Part shown: positions 1-7,057 of the stretch, one piece after another | Position numbering within the stretch: position 1 is the stretch's first letter | Layout: each line of letters opens with the position of its first letter | Assembly: GCF_002114285.1 (NCBI RefSeq) | Contig: NZ_NEDJ01000029.1 | Coordinates: forward strand, 1-38,834 | Direction: 5' to 3' | Source: Halorubrum ezzemoulense DSM 17463 | GTDB taxonomy: Archaea; Halobacteriota; Halobacteria; Halobacteriales; Haloferacaceae | DNA: 38,834 nucleotides | The notes under the pieces: model-generated | Seen by the model: only the letters and a program-made list of their open reading frames with translations | Told to the model about the DNA's origin: nothing | Database searches by the model: none | Position numbers and translations under genes: made by a program

Positions 1-2
1 TG

Positions 3-173
3 GAACAGGCCGCTCGGACCTACGGCTTCCTCCGGTCACTGAACCTTACTGGGGCACCGATCCACAGTCTCGTGGACTGTATCGCTGTCAATGTATTCCG
101 CTAGTTCCGCCAGTCTACCGAAGAGCGTGAACGTTTCAAACAGGATTTGAGATCCATAGTAGTAGGATTCTAA
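3..173 (+). pseudogene. possible remnant of a VapC-type PIN toxin
   Basis: The frame from base 3 enters the window already open and reads 33 residues to a TAG at 102-104. It contains AARTYGFLRSLNL followed by IHSLVDCIAV, which resembles the late part of VapC PIN ribonucleases (a helix ending in YxxLR, then the RSxxDCLIA strand with an acidic active-site Asp). After the TAG the same frame continues for 22 codons to a TAA at 171-173 and has RERFKQDLRSI, which could be a decayed version of the final acidic motif. The gene would therefore be broken by a stop, and its 5' part lies outside the window. The match is short and by eye only. The rest of 1-307 shows no other gene. It sits directly before an intact hicBA pair, which fits a toxin-antitoxin-rich island. 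Confidence 0.35.
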
Positions 174-307
174 CACATCTAGGGGCGGATCTGTTGAAAT
201 CCTCGGCCGCTAGTAGTTCGTCAAGCTCATGCCGAATACAGAGAGCGAATACAACACGATCCACTACACACACCAGATTTATTCGACTCCCAAGCCTCTC
301 TAGAGTC

Positions 308-592
308 ATGAGTACAGACATCGACGACCCCGGCGATGAGGAGCCCATACTGCCGGTCAACATTTCACTGTCTGTTGGCGAGAGCGGAGACATGTGGATT
401 GCTCGTGACGAAGACACCGGTGTCACGTCGCAAGGAAAGACCCGGGAGGCAGCGCTCGAAAACCTCGACGAGGCCGTCGCCGGCTATCACGGTGCTGGAG
501 AGTCGCCGAGCGACGAGGAACTCCGTACGATGGGGATTAACCCGGAACAGAACAACTCTGGGTCACTGGACGAGTCTGACGTGTTCCAGTGA
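308..592 (+). CDS. hicB: HicB-family antitoxin
   Basis: This 94-residue protein is the likely antitoxin of a type II HicAB pair, which would bind and neutralise the HicA RNase encoded next. The partial RNase H-like HicB fold is visible: a strand region ending in GDMWIARDEDTGVTSQGKT, then REALENLDEAVAGYHG, the usual HicB helix. The acidic tail carries no obvious DNA-binding domain, as is common in short haloarchaeal HicB proteins. I chose the ATG at 308 rather than the longer frame from 194, because the upstream residues are low-complexity Ser/Thr. A TATA-like AGATTTATT at about 276-284 also lies 28 nt before 308, giving a leaderless transcript. The stop is 4 nt before hicA, so the two are co-transcribed. 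Autoregulation is usual in the family but no operator is evident here. Confidence 0.8.
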   Translation: MSTDIDDPGDEEPILPVNISLSVGESGDMWIARDEDTGVTSQGKTREAALENLDEAVAGYHGAGESPSDEELRTMGINPEQNNSGSLDESDVFQ

Positions 593-596
593 CTGT

Positions 597-851
597 ATGG
601 CACAAGGAACGTTTTCGGGCAAAGAGATCGTGAAGGTGATGGTGAACAGCGGTATCTACGAGTGGGACCGAACGAACGGTGACCATGCGATACTCCGCTG
701 GGAACCGCCCGTAGACCACGATTCGGACGCGCGTACTGTTCCGGTCCCTCTACACGACGAGGTCAATATGGGAACGTTGCGGAGCATCGCCGAGCAGGCC
801 GGCGCAAAGGATTTCGACGAATTCTGTGCGTGGATCAAGCGTAACAGGTAG
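597..851 (+). CDS. hicA: HicA-family mRNA interferase toxin
   Basis: This small basic protein of 84 residues has the double-stranded RNA-binding-like fold of HicA toxins, which cleave mRNA during translation. The motifs in order are SGKEIVKVMVNSG (helix 1), GDHAILRW with the catalytic His at about residue 30, and VPLHDEVNMGTLRSIAEQAG, the conserved strand and final helix. The length is normal for the family. The start is the ATG just after the hicB stop; an in-frame extension upstream overlaps hicB in another frame and is not credible. It forms an operon with hicB. All key residues are present, so the toxin is probably active. The 230 bases downstream hold no gene, only a 12-nt direct repeat at 934-945 and 1043-1054. 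Confidence 0.85.
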   Translation: MAQGTFSGKEIVKVMVNSGIYEWDRTNGDHAILRWEPPVDHDSDARTVPVPLHDEVNMGTLRSIAEQAGAKDFDEFCAWIKRNR

Positions 852-1083
852 CTCATACCAACCTCTTCGGTCCAGTGATGACCGACTGCTGAATTGTGAT
901 TGTGGCAGCAATGCGGGGTGGGAAGACACCGTAGTGCCGCCGTAAATAGCCGTATACGGGCTTCAAAGTCGAATTAAATCGCTATTTCTATTGTGTGGAA
1001 CTCCCGGGAACTGGTGTATAGTATGAAAAAACACACCCCACGGTGCCGCCGTAACGAAAGCCACCGCTGCGATATTTGTTCAG

Positions 1084-1839
1084 CTACTGAGCAAGCAACC
1101 CTCCGTCGACAATGATTGGCTGTCCCATCACGTAGGAGGAATCCTCCGAACAGAGCCAAACGACTGTATTGGCTATCTCTTGGGGCTCACCGAGGCGTCC
1201 TGCTGGAATACCCGCAGTGATGCGGTCCATTTCCTCGCTGTTGTCCTCACCCGCCTGTTGGACCATTGGCGTTTCGATGACACCCGGACAGACAGCGTTG
1301 AACCGGATTCCATCTTCAGCGTAATCAACCGTTGCCCGTCGAGTCAGTCCAATAACACCGTGTTTGCTGGCCGCGTAGTGCGCGCTCCCGTTCGCACTCA
1401 CGCCAGCGACCGAGGAAGTGTTAACAATGGCGCCACCACTCCGTTCAATCATCTCCGGAATCTCGGCTTTCAGACATCGCCAGACGCCTTTCAGATTCAC
1501 GTCAATCATCCGATCCCACTCCGCCTCGTCATATTCAGCAAGGCGATTACCCTCATCTGCGATGCCGGCATTGTTGTGTGCGAAGTCAAGCCCGCCGTAC
1601 TCGTCGAGTGCCGTCTGTACCATCGCGTCAACATCGTCAGAGTCGGTGACGTTTGTTTTGACGAACGTCGCTTCGCCGCCGTCACTCGTGATCATCTCAA
1701 CTGTCTCCTGGCCACCTTCCTCGTCGATATCGGCGACAACGACTTTTGCTCCTGCTTCGGCAAACCGAAGTGACGACTGTCGACCGATTCCCGATCCACC
1801 GCCAGTGACGACCGCAACTCCGTCTTGTATTCCGTTCAT
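1084..1839 (-). CDS. SDR-family oxidoreductase
   Basis: This is a classical short-chain dehydrogenase/reductase of 251 residues, a cytosolic NAD(P)-dependent alcohol/ketone oxidoreductase. Visible motifs are the Rossmann TGGGSGIG at residues 12-19, VVADID with Asp37 at the end of strand 2 (favours NAD(H)), NNAG at 89-92, Asn115 in VNLKG, the catalytic Ser at 142-143, and YAASK giving Tyr155 and Lys159. The C-terminal GQPIIVDGG is typical. I start at the ATG at 1839; a GTG 15 bases upstream is possible. The TATA-like GTTTAATA (1871-1878 on the other strand) suits the later start. Substrate cannot be read from sequence; 3-oxoacyl-ACP reductase-like and sugar or steroid dehydrogenase-like members look alike. 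It stands alone on its strand in the low-GC island. Confidence 0.85.
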   Translation of the reverse strand: MNGIQDGVAVVTGGGSGIGRQSSLRFAEAGAKVVVADIDEEGGQETVEMITSDGGEATFVKTNVTDSDDVDAMVQTALDEYGGLDFAHNNAGIADEGNRLAEYDEAEWDRMIDVNLKGVWRCLKAEIPEMIERSGGAIVNTSSVAGVSANGSAHYAASKHGVIGLTRRATVDYAEDGIRFNAVCPGVIETPMVQQAGEDNSEEMDRITAGIPAGRLGEPQEIANTVVWLCSEDSSYVMGQPIIVDGGLLAQ

Positions 1840-2093
1840 AGTGTCTTCCACCACGCTGTTTCACGTGGAGTATTAAACATTAATAAACAACCATTATATA
1901 TCTATCGGCAAGATTTCATACAAAGATAGTATGACTGCCTCTCCCTGAAAAATAATTTTACAGAGAAATAATCGGCTGATTTAGTTTTGAATTTTAATTG
2001 TCGATGTAATTGTCAAGAGATTCAAAAATGTGTGCGACCAGCAGGCGCGAGCCTGACGAAACCAACAAGTGAACCAAGAGATGAGAGTATGTA

Positions 2094-2585
2094 ATGAACG
2101 CGTCACGACGAAACGTACTGGCAGCAACAGTAACCGGCTCCACACTCGGGCTCGCTGGATGTGGCGACCTCGCGGGCTCGGACGGCAACGTAACTGAACA
2201 GACCGATGCCGAGGAGGGCGGAACCGAGAACGACAACGAGGCGAGCGCAACGATCGCACTTGATGTTCAAGACGAGATTCAGGAAGCTCAAGAAGAAATT
2301 GGAACACGTGTTCAAGAGGAGAATCTCTCGCGGGAGGACGCGCAGGTAGAATTCCGTGACGCCCAGATAGAGATTATTTCGGCCGCGATTGAGGACGTGC
2401 GAACGTACGCAGCTGATGCTGAGGGGCTCACTGTCCAAAACACCAACGAGCAGGTAGGTGCGGTTCTCGTCAGCGGGCCGGCCGCGGCAGTATTAGGCAC
2501 GCTTGATGCCGACCCAGTAAACTCGCTGCTATCCGCGTCTGATTTCCCCGCTCCTCAGGAAGGCGGACAGCCCAATGGGTCCTGA
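2094..2585 (+). CDS. Tat-exported lipoprotein, function unknown
   Basis: I do not recognise the family. The 163-residue product begins with SRRNVLAATVTGSTLGLAGC, a twin-arginine signal followed by a lipobox whose Cys would be lipidated, so it is probably anchored on the outer face of the membrane. After the Cys comes an acidic Asp/Glu/Asn/Thr-rich linker (to about residue 55). A helical region (about 58-110) follows, rich in Glu, Gln and Ala, including QEAQEEIGTRVQEENLSREDAQ, with possible coiled-coil character. The tail contains VGAVLVSGPAAAVLGTL. No catalytic motif is visible. It lies in the lower-GC island between divergently and convergently oriented genes and has no obvious partner. Confidence is high for a coding gene and low for function. 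Confidence 0.7.
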   Translation: MNASRRNVLAATVTGSTLGLAGCGDLAGSDGNVTEQTDAEEGGTENDNEASATIALDVQDEIQEAQEEIGTRVQEENLSREDAQVEFRDAQIEIISAAIEDVRTYAADAEGLTVQNTNEQVGAVLVSGPAAAVLGTLDADPVNSLLSASDFPAPQEGGQPNGS

Positions 2586-2633
2586 TGAGGTCGAGTTTTT
2601 CAAAACCACATAGTGACCGTATCATCATCCGCG

Positions 2634-2751
2634 TTCGGTTAATCCCCAGCCGACAGCTCTGTGCGGTTTGAGTATCGGTCGCTCCTGCCGTGTACGCCCG
2701 GCTCAAGCAATCTTGGACCGCATAGGATATTACTGAGAGAATTAACCGAAC
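2634..2751. repeat. 118-bp segment bounded by perfect 11-bp inverted repeats (MITE-like)
   Basis: GTTCGGTTAAT at 2634-2644 is the exact reverse complement of ATTAACCGAAC at 2741-2751. The 96 bases between them carry no ORF of note. The architecture resembles a miniature inverted-repeat element or the fused ends of a lost insertion sequence. I could not find a convincing target-site duplication at the borders, so the call is tentative. A second small inverted repeat, AGTTTT-GAAAT-AAAACT, lies at 2781-2797. The remainder of the 386-base stretch from 2586 to 2971 contains no gene that I can support. Confidence 0.45.
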
Positions 2752-2971
2752 ACTAATAACCATATCACGACTTCGGCGACAGTTTTGAAATAAAACTGGC
2801 AAGACGCTAGTGTCAAAATAGCGTACAGGAAACGGGGTTTCTGAACAGTAAAATCAAATCTACAAGGCTCTTCCCGAACTCAGTGAAACACTACTATTCG
2901 CAAATTGATAGAACATTCCGTGATGAATACGGGGCGCGAGTCGGTCACTGCAAATTAAACCGTTTGTGTGG

Positions 2972-3418
2972 TTATCTGAGCCCGATCTCCTTGTGACGCT
3001 TGTACAGATAGACTACACCAGCCGGAATCGTGATTAGTTGCACGGCCGAGAACACAAACGAACCCAAGTGCAGTATAGCAACGCCGCCCCACAGCACTCG
3101 GTTTGGTATCCAGTCACATTCTTTCTGACGGAGTGCTCTGGTATCGAGATAGATGCAGAGTGAGTACAGTGGGGCTAGAAGGCCCCCGATTAGAACGGTC
3201 GCTACCACCGAGAGCAAGGAGTATAAGAATAGCAAGCCAGTCTCTGGACTGGAGGGCACGAGGCTGGGTGGAGAACCGGCCAGTGGTTCGCTCACCAACT
3301 GAAGAAGACTGTATGAGGCCTGCACTAGCACAAAAACCACGATGAAGAACGCGACTCCATACCACCATCGTGAATTGGTGGACCTATTGGAAGACCTTCC
3401 GGGCGACTTTTCGGACAT
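2972..3418 (-). CDS. small membrane protein, function unknown
   Basis: This 148-residue protein is not recognised. It has a short polar N-terminus (MSEKSPGRSSNR) and then three or four hydrophobic segments: about 20-42 (WYGVAFFIVVFVLVQ), 62-90 (GLLFLYSLLSVVATVLIGGLL) and 106-140 (WGGVAILHLGSFVFSAVQ, then ITIPAGVVYLY). It ends with basic residues (YKRHKEIGLR), so the C-terminus is probably cytoplasmic. The pattern is that of haloarchaeal accessory membrane proteins without a catalytic motif. It lies alone in the island between the MITE-like repeat and the recombinase, on the same strand as the recombinase but 189 bases away. The base composition is lower in GC than the core genes to the right. 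Confidence 0.6.
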   Translation of the reverse strand: MSEKSPGRSSNRSTNSRWWYGVAFFIVVFVLVQASYSLLQLVSEPLAGSPPSLVPSSPETGLLFLYSLLSVVATVLIGGLLAPLYSLCIYLDTRALRQKECDWIPNRVLWGGVAILHLGSFVFSAVQLITIPAGVVYLYKRHKEIGLR

Positions 3419-3585
3419 AGGCTGTTGGAAAGAATGTGATTGTGGCCGGGCATGTAAATTGTGGACCGAGACCTCTGACTCGATACTTACGCAGACTACA
3501 CCCTCTCTATTCAGCAGTCAGTAGCAGCCTATATCATATATCGAATAGTTGTTTCGCTAGGTTGGGCAAGAGCCATCTACAAATT

Positions 3586-3601
3586 GGCCTACGATTAGGC
3601 C
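3586..3601. repeat. inverted repeat GGCCTA-CGAT-TAGGCC at the 3' side of the recombinase gene
   Basis: A perfect 6-bp stem with a 4-nt loop lies 6 nt after the recombinase stop codon. It could be part of a terminator for that gene or a recombinase-binding/attachment site. A closely related hairpin (4355-4368) lies on the other side of the same gene, which makes the recombinase-site reading worth considering. Confidence 0.45.
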
Positions 3602-3607
3602 TATAGA

Positions 3608-4276
3608 TCAGTAGAGAGAACGCGACTGAATCGTCGGCTCAAAAACCGGATCCGCACCCGGGTCGGACTCGACGCTGCCCGTGACGTACGAGATCTTCTT
3701 GCGTTCTCGCTCGGCAGCTGCCGGACTCATTTCTCCGAGGTAGTGGTTCCGGAACGTCTCCCAGTCTTCCCACCCACCGAAGCTCATTACCACGGCGGGA
3801 AGGACACCACAGTCCCACAAGAGATGTCCGCCCCAGGTCCGTCGGAGGTCATGGACATCGAGATAAGTCCATCCCTGGTCACCAGTTGCCGCGTAGCGTC
3901 GCTCGCCAGCTCGCTTCACCCAGCGATAGATCGAGTTCGGCTCAACGCCGACAACCGGCTCGTCAGGATCACGCTCGTACGACAGCGTCCGAACAGAACT
4001 GGCGAGTTCTTTCGGGATCGGCGTCTCGCGATACTTCCCGCGTTTCGCATAGTCGTTCCAGACGCGGAGGAAGCCGTCGGGAGCGTGCGTGAAGTCGTTG
4101 CTGGTGACGCTGGCGATCTCCTCGCGACGGAGGCCGGCCTGAACGCCAAGTCGAAACGCAATCTCCTGCTCGGGGGACTTCGCCTCGTCGATGAGCGCTG
4201 CGACCTCGTCGTTCTCGTCGCTCTGGCTGAGCCAGACCCGCTTCCCGTCTCGTTTGGGGTAGTCGTCGAGCCTCAT
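3608..4276 (-). CDS. tyrosine recombinase / phage-type integrase (catalytic domain)
   Basis: The 222 residues carry the catalytic fold of tyrosine site-specific recombinases, which cut and rejoin DNA through a 3'-phosphotyrosine. Visible active-site residues are Arg50 in AGLRREEI, a likely Lys near 78-81 (AKRGK), His142 and Arg145 in HDLRRTW, Trp169 in GGWEDWETF (in place of the second His) and Tyr179 in NHYLG. The usual N-terminal SAM-like core-binding domain is missing or reduced to about 30 residues, so the protein is short for an integrase. No stop or frameshift truncates it in this window. The start ATG at 4276 follows a T/A-rich TATA-like stretch near 4300-4307. It is the last gene before mutY and probably marks the right end of an integrated element. 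Confidence 0.85.
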   Translation of the reverse strand: MRLDDYPKRDGKRVWLSQSDENDEVAALIDEAKSPEQEIAFRLGVQAGLRREEIASVTSNDFTHAPDGFLRVWNDYAKRGKYRETPIPKELASSVRTLSYERDPDEPVVGVEPNSIYRWVKRAGERRYAATGDQGWTYLDVHDLRRTWGGHLLWDCGVLPAVVMSFGGWEDWETFRNHYLGEMSPAAAERERKKISYVTGSVESDPGADPVFEPTIQSRSLY

Positions 4277-4354
4277 AGTAGGCTTAACTGAGAGATGCTA
4301 CTAAAAACCGTGTGGAATGGGTGTCTGAGGGGGTCGATTTGACTGCGAGATCGG

Positions 4355-4368
4355 GCCTATCGGTAGGC
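4355..4368. repeat. inverted repeat GCCTA-TCGG-TAGGC upstream of the recombinase gene
   Basis: A 5-bp stem with a 4-nt loop lies between the recombinase start and the mutY stop. It shares GGCCTA-N4-TAGGC with the hairpin at 3586-3601. The pair brackets the recombinase gene. It may instead act in termination of mutY transcription, which ends 16 nt away on the minus strand. Confidence 0.4.
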
Positions 4369-4383
4369 GAATACCGGATGAAG

Positions 4384-5385
4384 CTACTCAAGACGAGTGA
4401 TCGTCTCATTGCCTGATTCCTCTACCTCAATTAGCCCGTCATCATCTAAATCTGAAAGCAGATCTTGAAGCCATTCCTGTCCGTAATCGCCGTCTGGTGT
4501 ATAGTCCACGCGAATTTTGTGTCCAAGGGTATCGAGACTCATCTCGTCGTGGTTACTGAGAACCCGAACAATACGACCACGGAACTGCCGCCGACTTCCT
4601 TCGAAACTCGGCTGTGTGGGCACATCGGGCGCGGTGAAGTCGCCAGTCTGGTAAGCATGACACCACTCGCGCCATGGACAACCCGCTTCGTCACAGCGGG
4701 GCTTCTTCCCACAGGCGACACCACCAAGTTCCATGATTGCGTTGTTCCAGACGCGGGATTCTCCGGGCGGCATAAGAGCGCTCGCAACGGTTTCGTAGTC
4801 TGGTTCATCAGCATCATGTATCTCCGAAAATGCCCGATACAGCACCCGCTTCACGTTGGTATCGACGACGGCGTCGCCATTGTTGAACGCGAACGACGCC
4901 ACCGCGTTGGCGGTGTAGGGTCCGACGCCCATCAGCTCGCTCAGTCCGTCTGGGTCCTCGGGAAACGTCCCGTCGTGGTCGTCCTCGACCTGTCCGGCCG
5001 CCTCGTGGAGGTACTTCGCGCGGTTGTTGTACCCCAGCGAGTGGTCGGACCAGAAGGCGACCACGTCGGCTCGATCGGCGGCGGCTAGGTCGGCGGTCGT
5101 CGGCCACTCGTCGAGGAAGTCCTCCCACGCGGGGACGACCCGGTCGAGCTGGGTCTGCTGGCTCATCACCTCGCTGACGAGGATCTCGTAGGGGTCCTCT
5201 GTGCGGCGCCACGGGAACGCGCGGTGGTCGGCCTCGTACCAGTCGACGAGCGCGTCGCGGACCGCGTCGCGGTCGGCGGGGAGCTCCGGCGCGTCCTCGG
5301 GATCCCCCTCGCCGCTAGCGCCTCCGCCCTCGCTGCCGCCGCTCTCGCCCTCGGCGCGGTCGCCCGCACCGTCCGAGTCGGTCAT
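4384..5385 (-). CDS. mutY: A/G-specific adenine DNA glycosylase MutY
   Basis: This base-excision repair enzyme removes adenine mispaired with 8-oxoguanine. After an acidic, Gly-rich N-terminal tail (1-35) the HhH-GPD domain shows SEVMSQQTQ with the catalytic Glu72, LMGVGPYTA (helix-hairpin-helix, 151-159) and AVVDTNVKR with Asp175. An iron-sulfur cluster follows with Cys225, 231, 236 and 242; its C-x5-C-x4-C-x5-C spacing differs from the bacterial x6-x2-x5, as I recall from haloarchaeal homologues. The last 80 residues resemble a winged-helix-like end. Length 333 fits haloarchaea. The gene starts 24 nt after the PIN-like gene and is probably co-transcribed with it. Codon use changes sharply near codon 172: the 3' half is lower in GC like the island, the 5' half is core-like, which suggests a recombination border inside the gene. 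Confidence 0.92.
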   Translation of the reverse strand: MTDSDGAGDRAEGESGGSEGGGASGEGDPEDAPELPADRDAVRDALVDWYEADHRAFPWRRTEDPYEILVSEVMSQQTQLDRVVPAWEDFLDEWPTTADLAAADRADVVAFWSDHSLGYNNRAKYLHEAAGQVEDDHDGTFPEDPDGLSELMGVGPYTANAVASFAFNNGDAVVDTNVKRVLYRAFSEIHDADEPDYETVASALMPPGESRVWNNAIMELGGVACGKKPRCDEAGCPWREWCHAYQTGDFTAPDVPTQPSFEGSRRQFRGRIVRVLSNHDEMSLDTLGHKIRVDYTPDGDYGQEWLQDLLSDLDDDGLIEVEESGNETITRLE

Positions 5386-5409
5386 ATCCCCGGTCCGGGC
5401 GGCGGCGGT

Positions 5410-6081
5410 TTATCGGTGCTGGTCCCCGTCGGTGCGGGCCGGCGCCATCGTCCGCGGGTCGCGGTCGGGGCCGGGGTACTCCCCGCCGACCGCGTCCGGA
5501 TACAGCTTCGCCGGGTCGAACACCGTCGCGAACGCGCGCGACTCCCGGACGCTCACGGGGAGTCTGTCGCGCAGCCCGGCCGCTGCCCCCGGCCCGGTCA
5601 GCGAGGGGTCGAGGCTTATCACCTGCATCGCGCCGCCGCGGTAGGCGGACGCCAGCGCGGGATGATCGCCCGAGGGCTGCGCGACCGGTTCGCGCCACGC
5701 CTCGACCGCGTCGCGCCAGTCTGCCGCTAGCTCTGGCTCCGCGAGGGACGCGATCACCGCCTCGGCGTCGTCGAGGAGCGGGTCGCTGGCGACGAGCGTC
5801 GTCCACGCGTGCGACCGGAGCGCGTCGAGCGCCTCACGGGCGTCGCCGCCGAGGAGGAGATCAGCCGCGAGCGCGTCCGCACCGGCGACGACGCGGGCCG
5901 GGCTGGGATCGAGGGGGTCGGTCACTTCGTTCCCCTCACCGCCGGAGTCGCCGTCGCCCCCGGAATCGCCACCGTTCCCGTCCGCCGTCGAGCGCACGGC
6001 GTCGAGCGCTCGTCGCACGTCCGCCTCGTCGAGGTCGCCGCCGAGCGCGGCCGCGCGCTCGAACAGGTCGCCGAAGGTCAT
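5410..6081 (-). CDS. PIN-like domain haloarchaeal protein
   Basis: This 223-residue protein belongs, I believe, to a haloarchaeal family described as PIN-like (DUF7384 from memory). Signs are the acidic positions in GADALAADLLLGGDAREALD, the HAWTTLVASDPLLDDAEAVI segment, GDHPALASAYRGGA and a late SLDPSLT, the order of strands and acids in VapC/PIN nucleases. A Gly/Asp/Ser-rich insert occurs at about residues 38-52. The ATG at 6081 is preferred because a TATA-like ACGATACG lies about 27 nt upstream on this strand (6105-6112), and longer upstream frames run into the divergent hydrolase. It is first in a two-gene unit with mutY. Whether it cuts nucleic acid is inference from the fold alone. Confidence 0.65.
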   Translation of the reverse strand: MTFGDLFERAAALGGDLDEADVRRALDAVRSTADGNGGDSGGDGDSGGEGNEVTDPLDPSPARVVAGADALAADLLLGGDAREALDALRSHAWTTLVASDPLLDDAEAVIASLAEPELAADWRDAVEAWREPVAQPSGDHPALASAYRGGAMQVISLDPSLTGPGAAAGLRDRLPVSVRESRAFATVFDPAKLYPDAVGGEYPGPDRDPRTMAPARTDGDQHR

Positions 6082-6168
6082 GCCCGCCGGTCGTCGCCGC
6101 GGGCGTATCGTCCTTGCGGCCGGACGGAGAGGCCGAACGTTATTGGCCGCCGCGTCGAAGTCCGCCGC

Positions 6169-6978
6169 GTGACCGATCGCTCCTCCGACGATCCGACCGT
6201 CGCCGTCCCGCAGGTCCCGGTCGAGGACCTCGCTGTCGACGCGAACGCGAACCGACTTCGAGATCGGGCCGCCGACCTGCCGAGCGGCGTCGACCTCGCC
6301 GTGTTTCCCGAGTACGCGCTCACGGGGTTCGTGGCCGACGAACGGCTCCGGGAGGCCGCGCTGTCCCGGGACGTGGCGCGCGCACGGCTCGAATCCGTCG
6401 CCGAGACCGCCGGCCCGGCCGTGGTCGCGGGGTACGCCGAACGGGACGGCGACGCCGTATACAACGCGACCGCGTACGTCCCGCCGGGAGGGTCCTCCGA
6501 GGACGGCGGCGGAGAGTTCTCCGCCTACCGCAAGCGACACCTGTGGGACGACGAGGCGGAGTGGGTCGAGCCCGGCGGCGACCGCGTGATCGTCGAGACG
6601 CCCGCCGGACCGACCGGACTGCTGACCTGCTACGACCTCAACTTCGTCGCGGAGAGCGCGTGGTTCGCTGAGCGCGCGGTCGACGCCCTCGTCGTCGTCG
6701 GCGCGTGGCCCGCCGACCACGTCGCGAACTGGCGGCTCCTCGTCCGAGCGCGCGCGCTCGACGGGGTCAGGTGGACCGTCGGCGCGGGGCGCACGGGAAC
6801 CGCGGGCGGCGCGCGTCCGGCGGAGGCGGCGACCTACGCGGGCAACTCCCTCGTCGTCCGCCCCGACGGCGCGGTCGCCGCCGAGCTCGGCCGGGAACCG
6901 GCGACGCTGACCGCGACCCTCGACCGAGACACGCTCTCCGCGCAGCGCGATCTGGTGGGGGCTGTCGACGACATCTGA
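6169..6978 (+). CDS. carbon-nitrogen hydrolase (nitrilase superfamily)
   Basis: This cytosolic amidase-type enzyme of 269 residues hydrolyses a C-N bond through a Glu-Lys-Cys triad. The triad is visible: Glu48 in FPEYALTG, Lys122 in YRKRHLW and Cys154 in LTCYDLNF. A later ANWRLLVRARALD segment is typical of the family. The substrate is not evident; omega-amidase-like, carbamoylputrescine amidase-like and general amidases share these motifs. The GTG at 6169 is chosen because the region before it is the divergent promoter (TATA-like AACGTTATTG at 6136-6145, about 28 nt upstream) and the residues before it do not resemble the family. Its stop overlaps the first inverted repeat of the dpsA promoter region. 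Confidence 0.85.
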   Translation: MTDRSSDDPTVAVPQVPVEDLAVDANANRLRDRAADLPSGVDLAVFPEYALTGFVADERLREAALSRDVARARLESVAETAGPAVVAGYAERDGDAVYNATAYVPPGGSSEDGGGEFSAYRKRHLWDDEAEWVEPGGDRVIVETPAGPTGLLTCYDLNFVAESAWFAERAVDALVVVGAWPADHVANWRLLVRARALDGVRWTVGAGRTGTAGGARPAEAATYAGNSLVVRPDGAVAAELGREPATLTATLDRDTLSAQRDLVGAVDDI

Positions 6979-7057
6979 AACTATTCTTTTCAGTTTCGAA
7001 AAAGTAGTTTTCTCAGTAGGAACTATTAAGTAGGTCGCGCGCGTATGTATAGTTGAA
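6977..7057 (+). promoter_or_regulatory. dpsA promoter with two inverted repeats
   Basis: The 79-base gap before dpsA is A/T-rich compared with its surroundings. It holds GAAACT-N9-AGTTTC (6977-6982 and 6992-6997) and GAAAA-AGTAG-TTTTC (6998-7012), directly followed by a TATA-like CTATTAAG at 7023-7030, about 30 nt before the ATG. The repeats sit immediately upstream of the TATA box, where a regulator binding site or BRE-proximal operator would be expected. Iron or oxidative-stress control is known for haloarchaeal dpsA, but which protein binds here cannot be read from sequence. Confidence 0.55.

Noticed and set aside
934-1054. Direct repeat GTGCCGCCGTAA at 934-945 and 1043-1054
   Set aside because: It is only 12 nt and two copies; too little to call an attachment or CRISPR-like repeat.
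4384-5385. That the variant Cys spacing in MutY means a lost iron-sulfur cluster
   Set aside because: All four Cys are present; from memory haloarchaeal MutY proteins share this spacing.
5809-6168. N-terminal extension of the nitrilase-family frame
   Set aside because: It is antisense to the PIN-like gene and shows no homology-like features; the GTG at 6169 gives a normal-length protein with a well-placed TATA.
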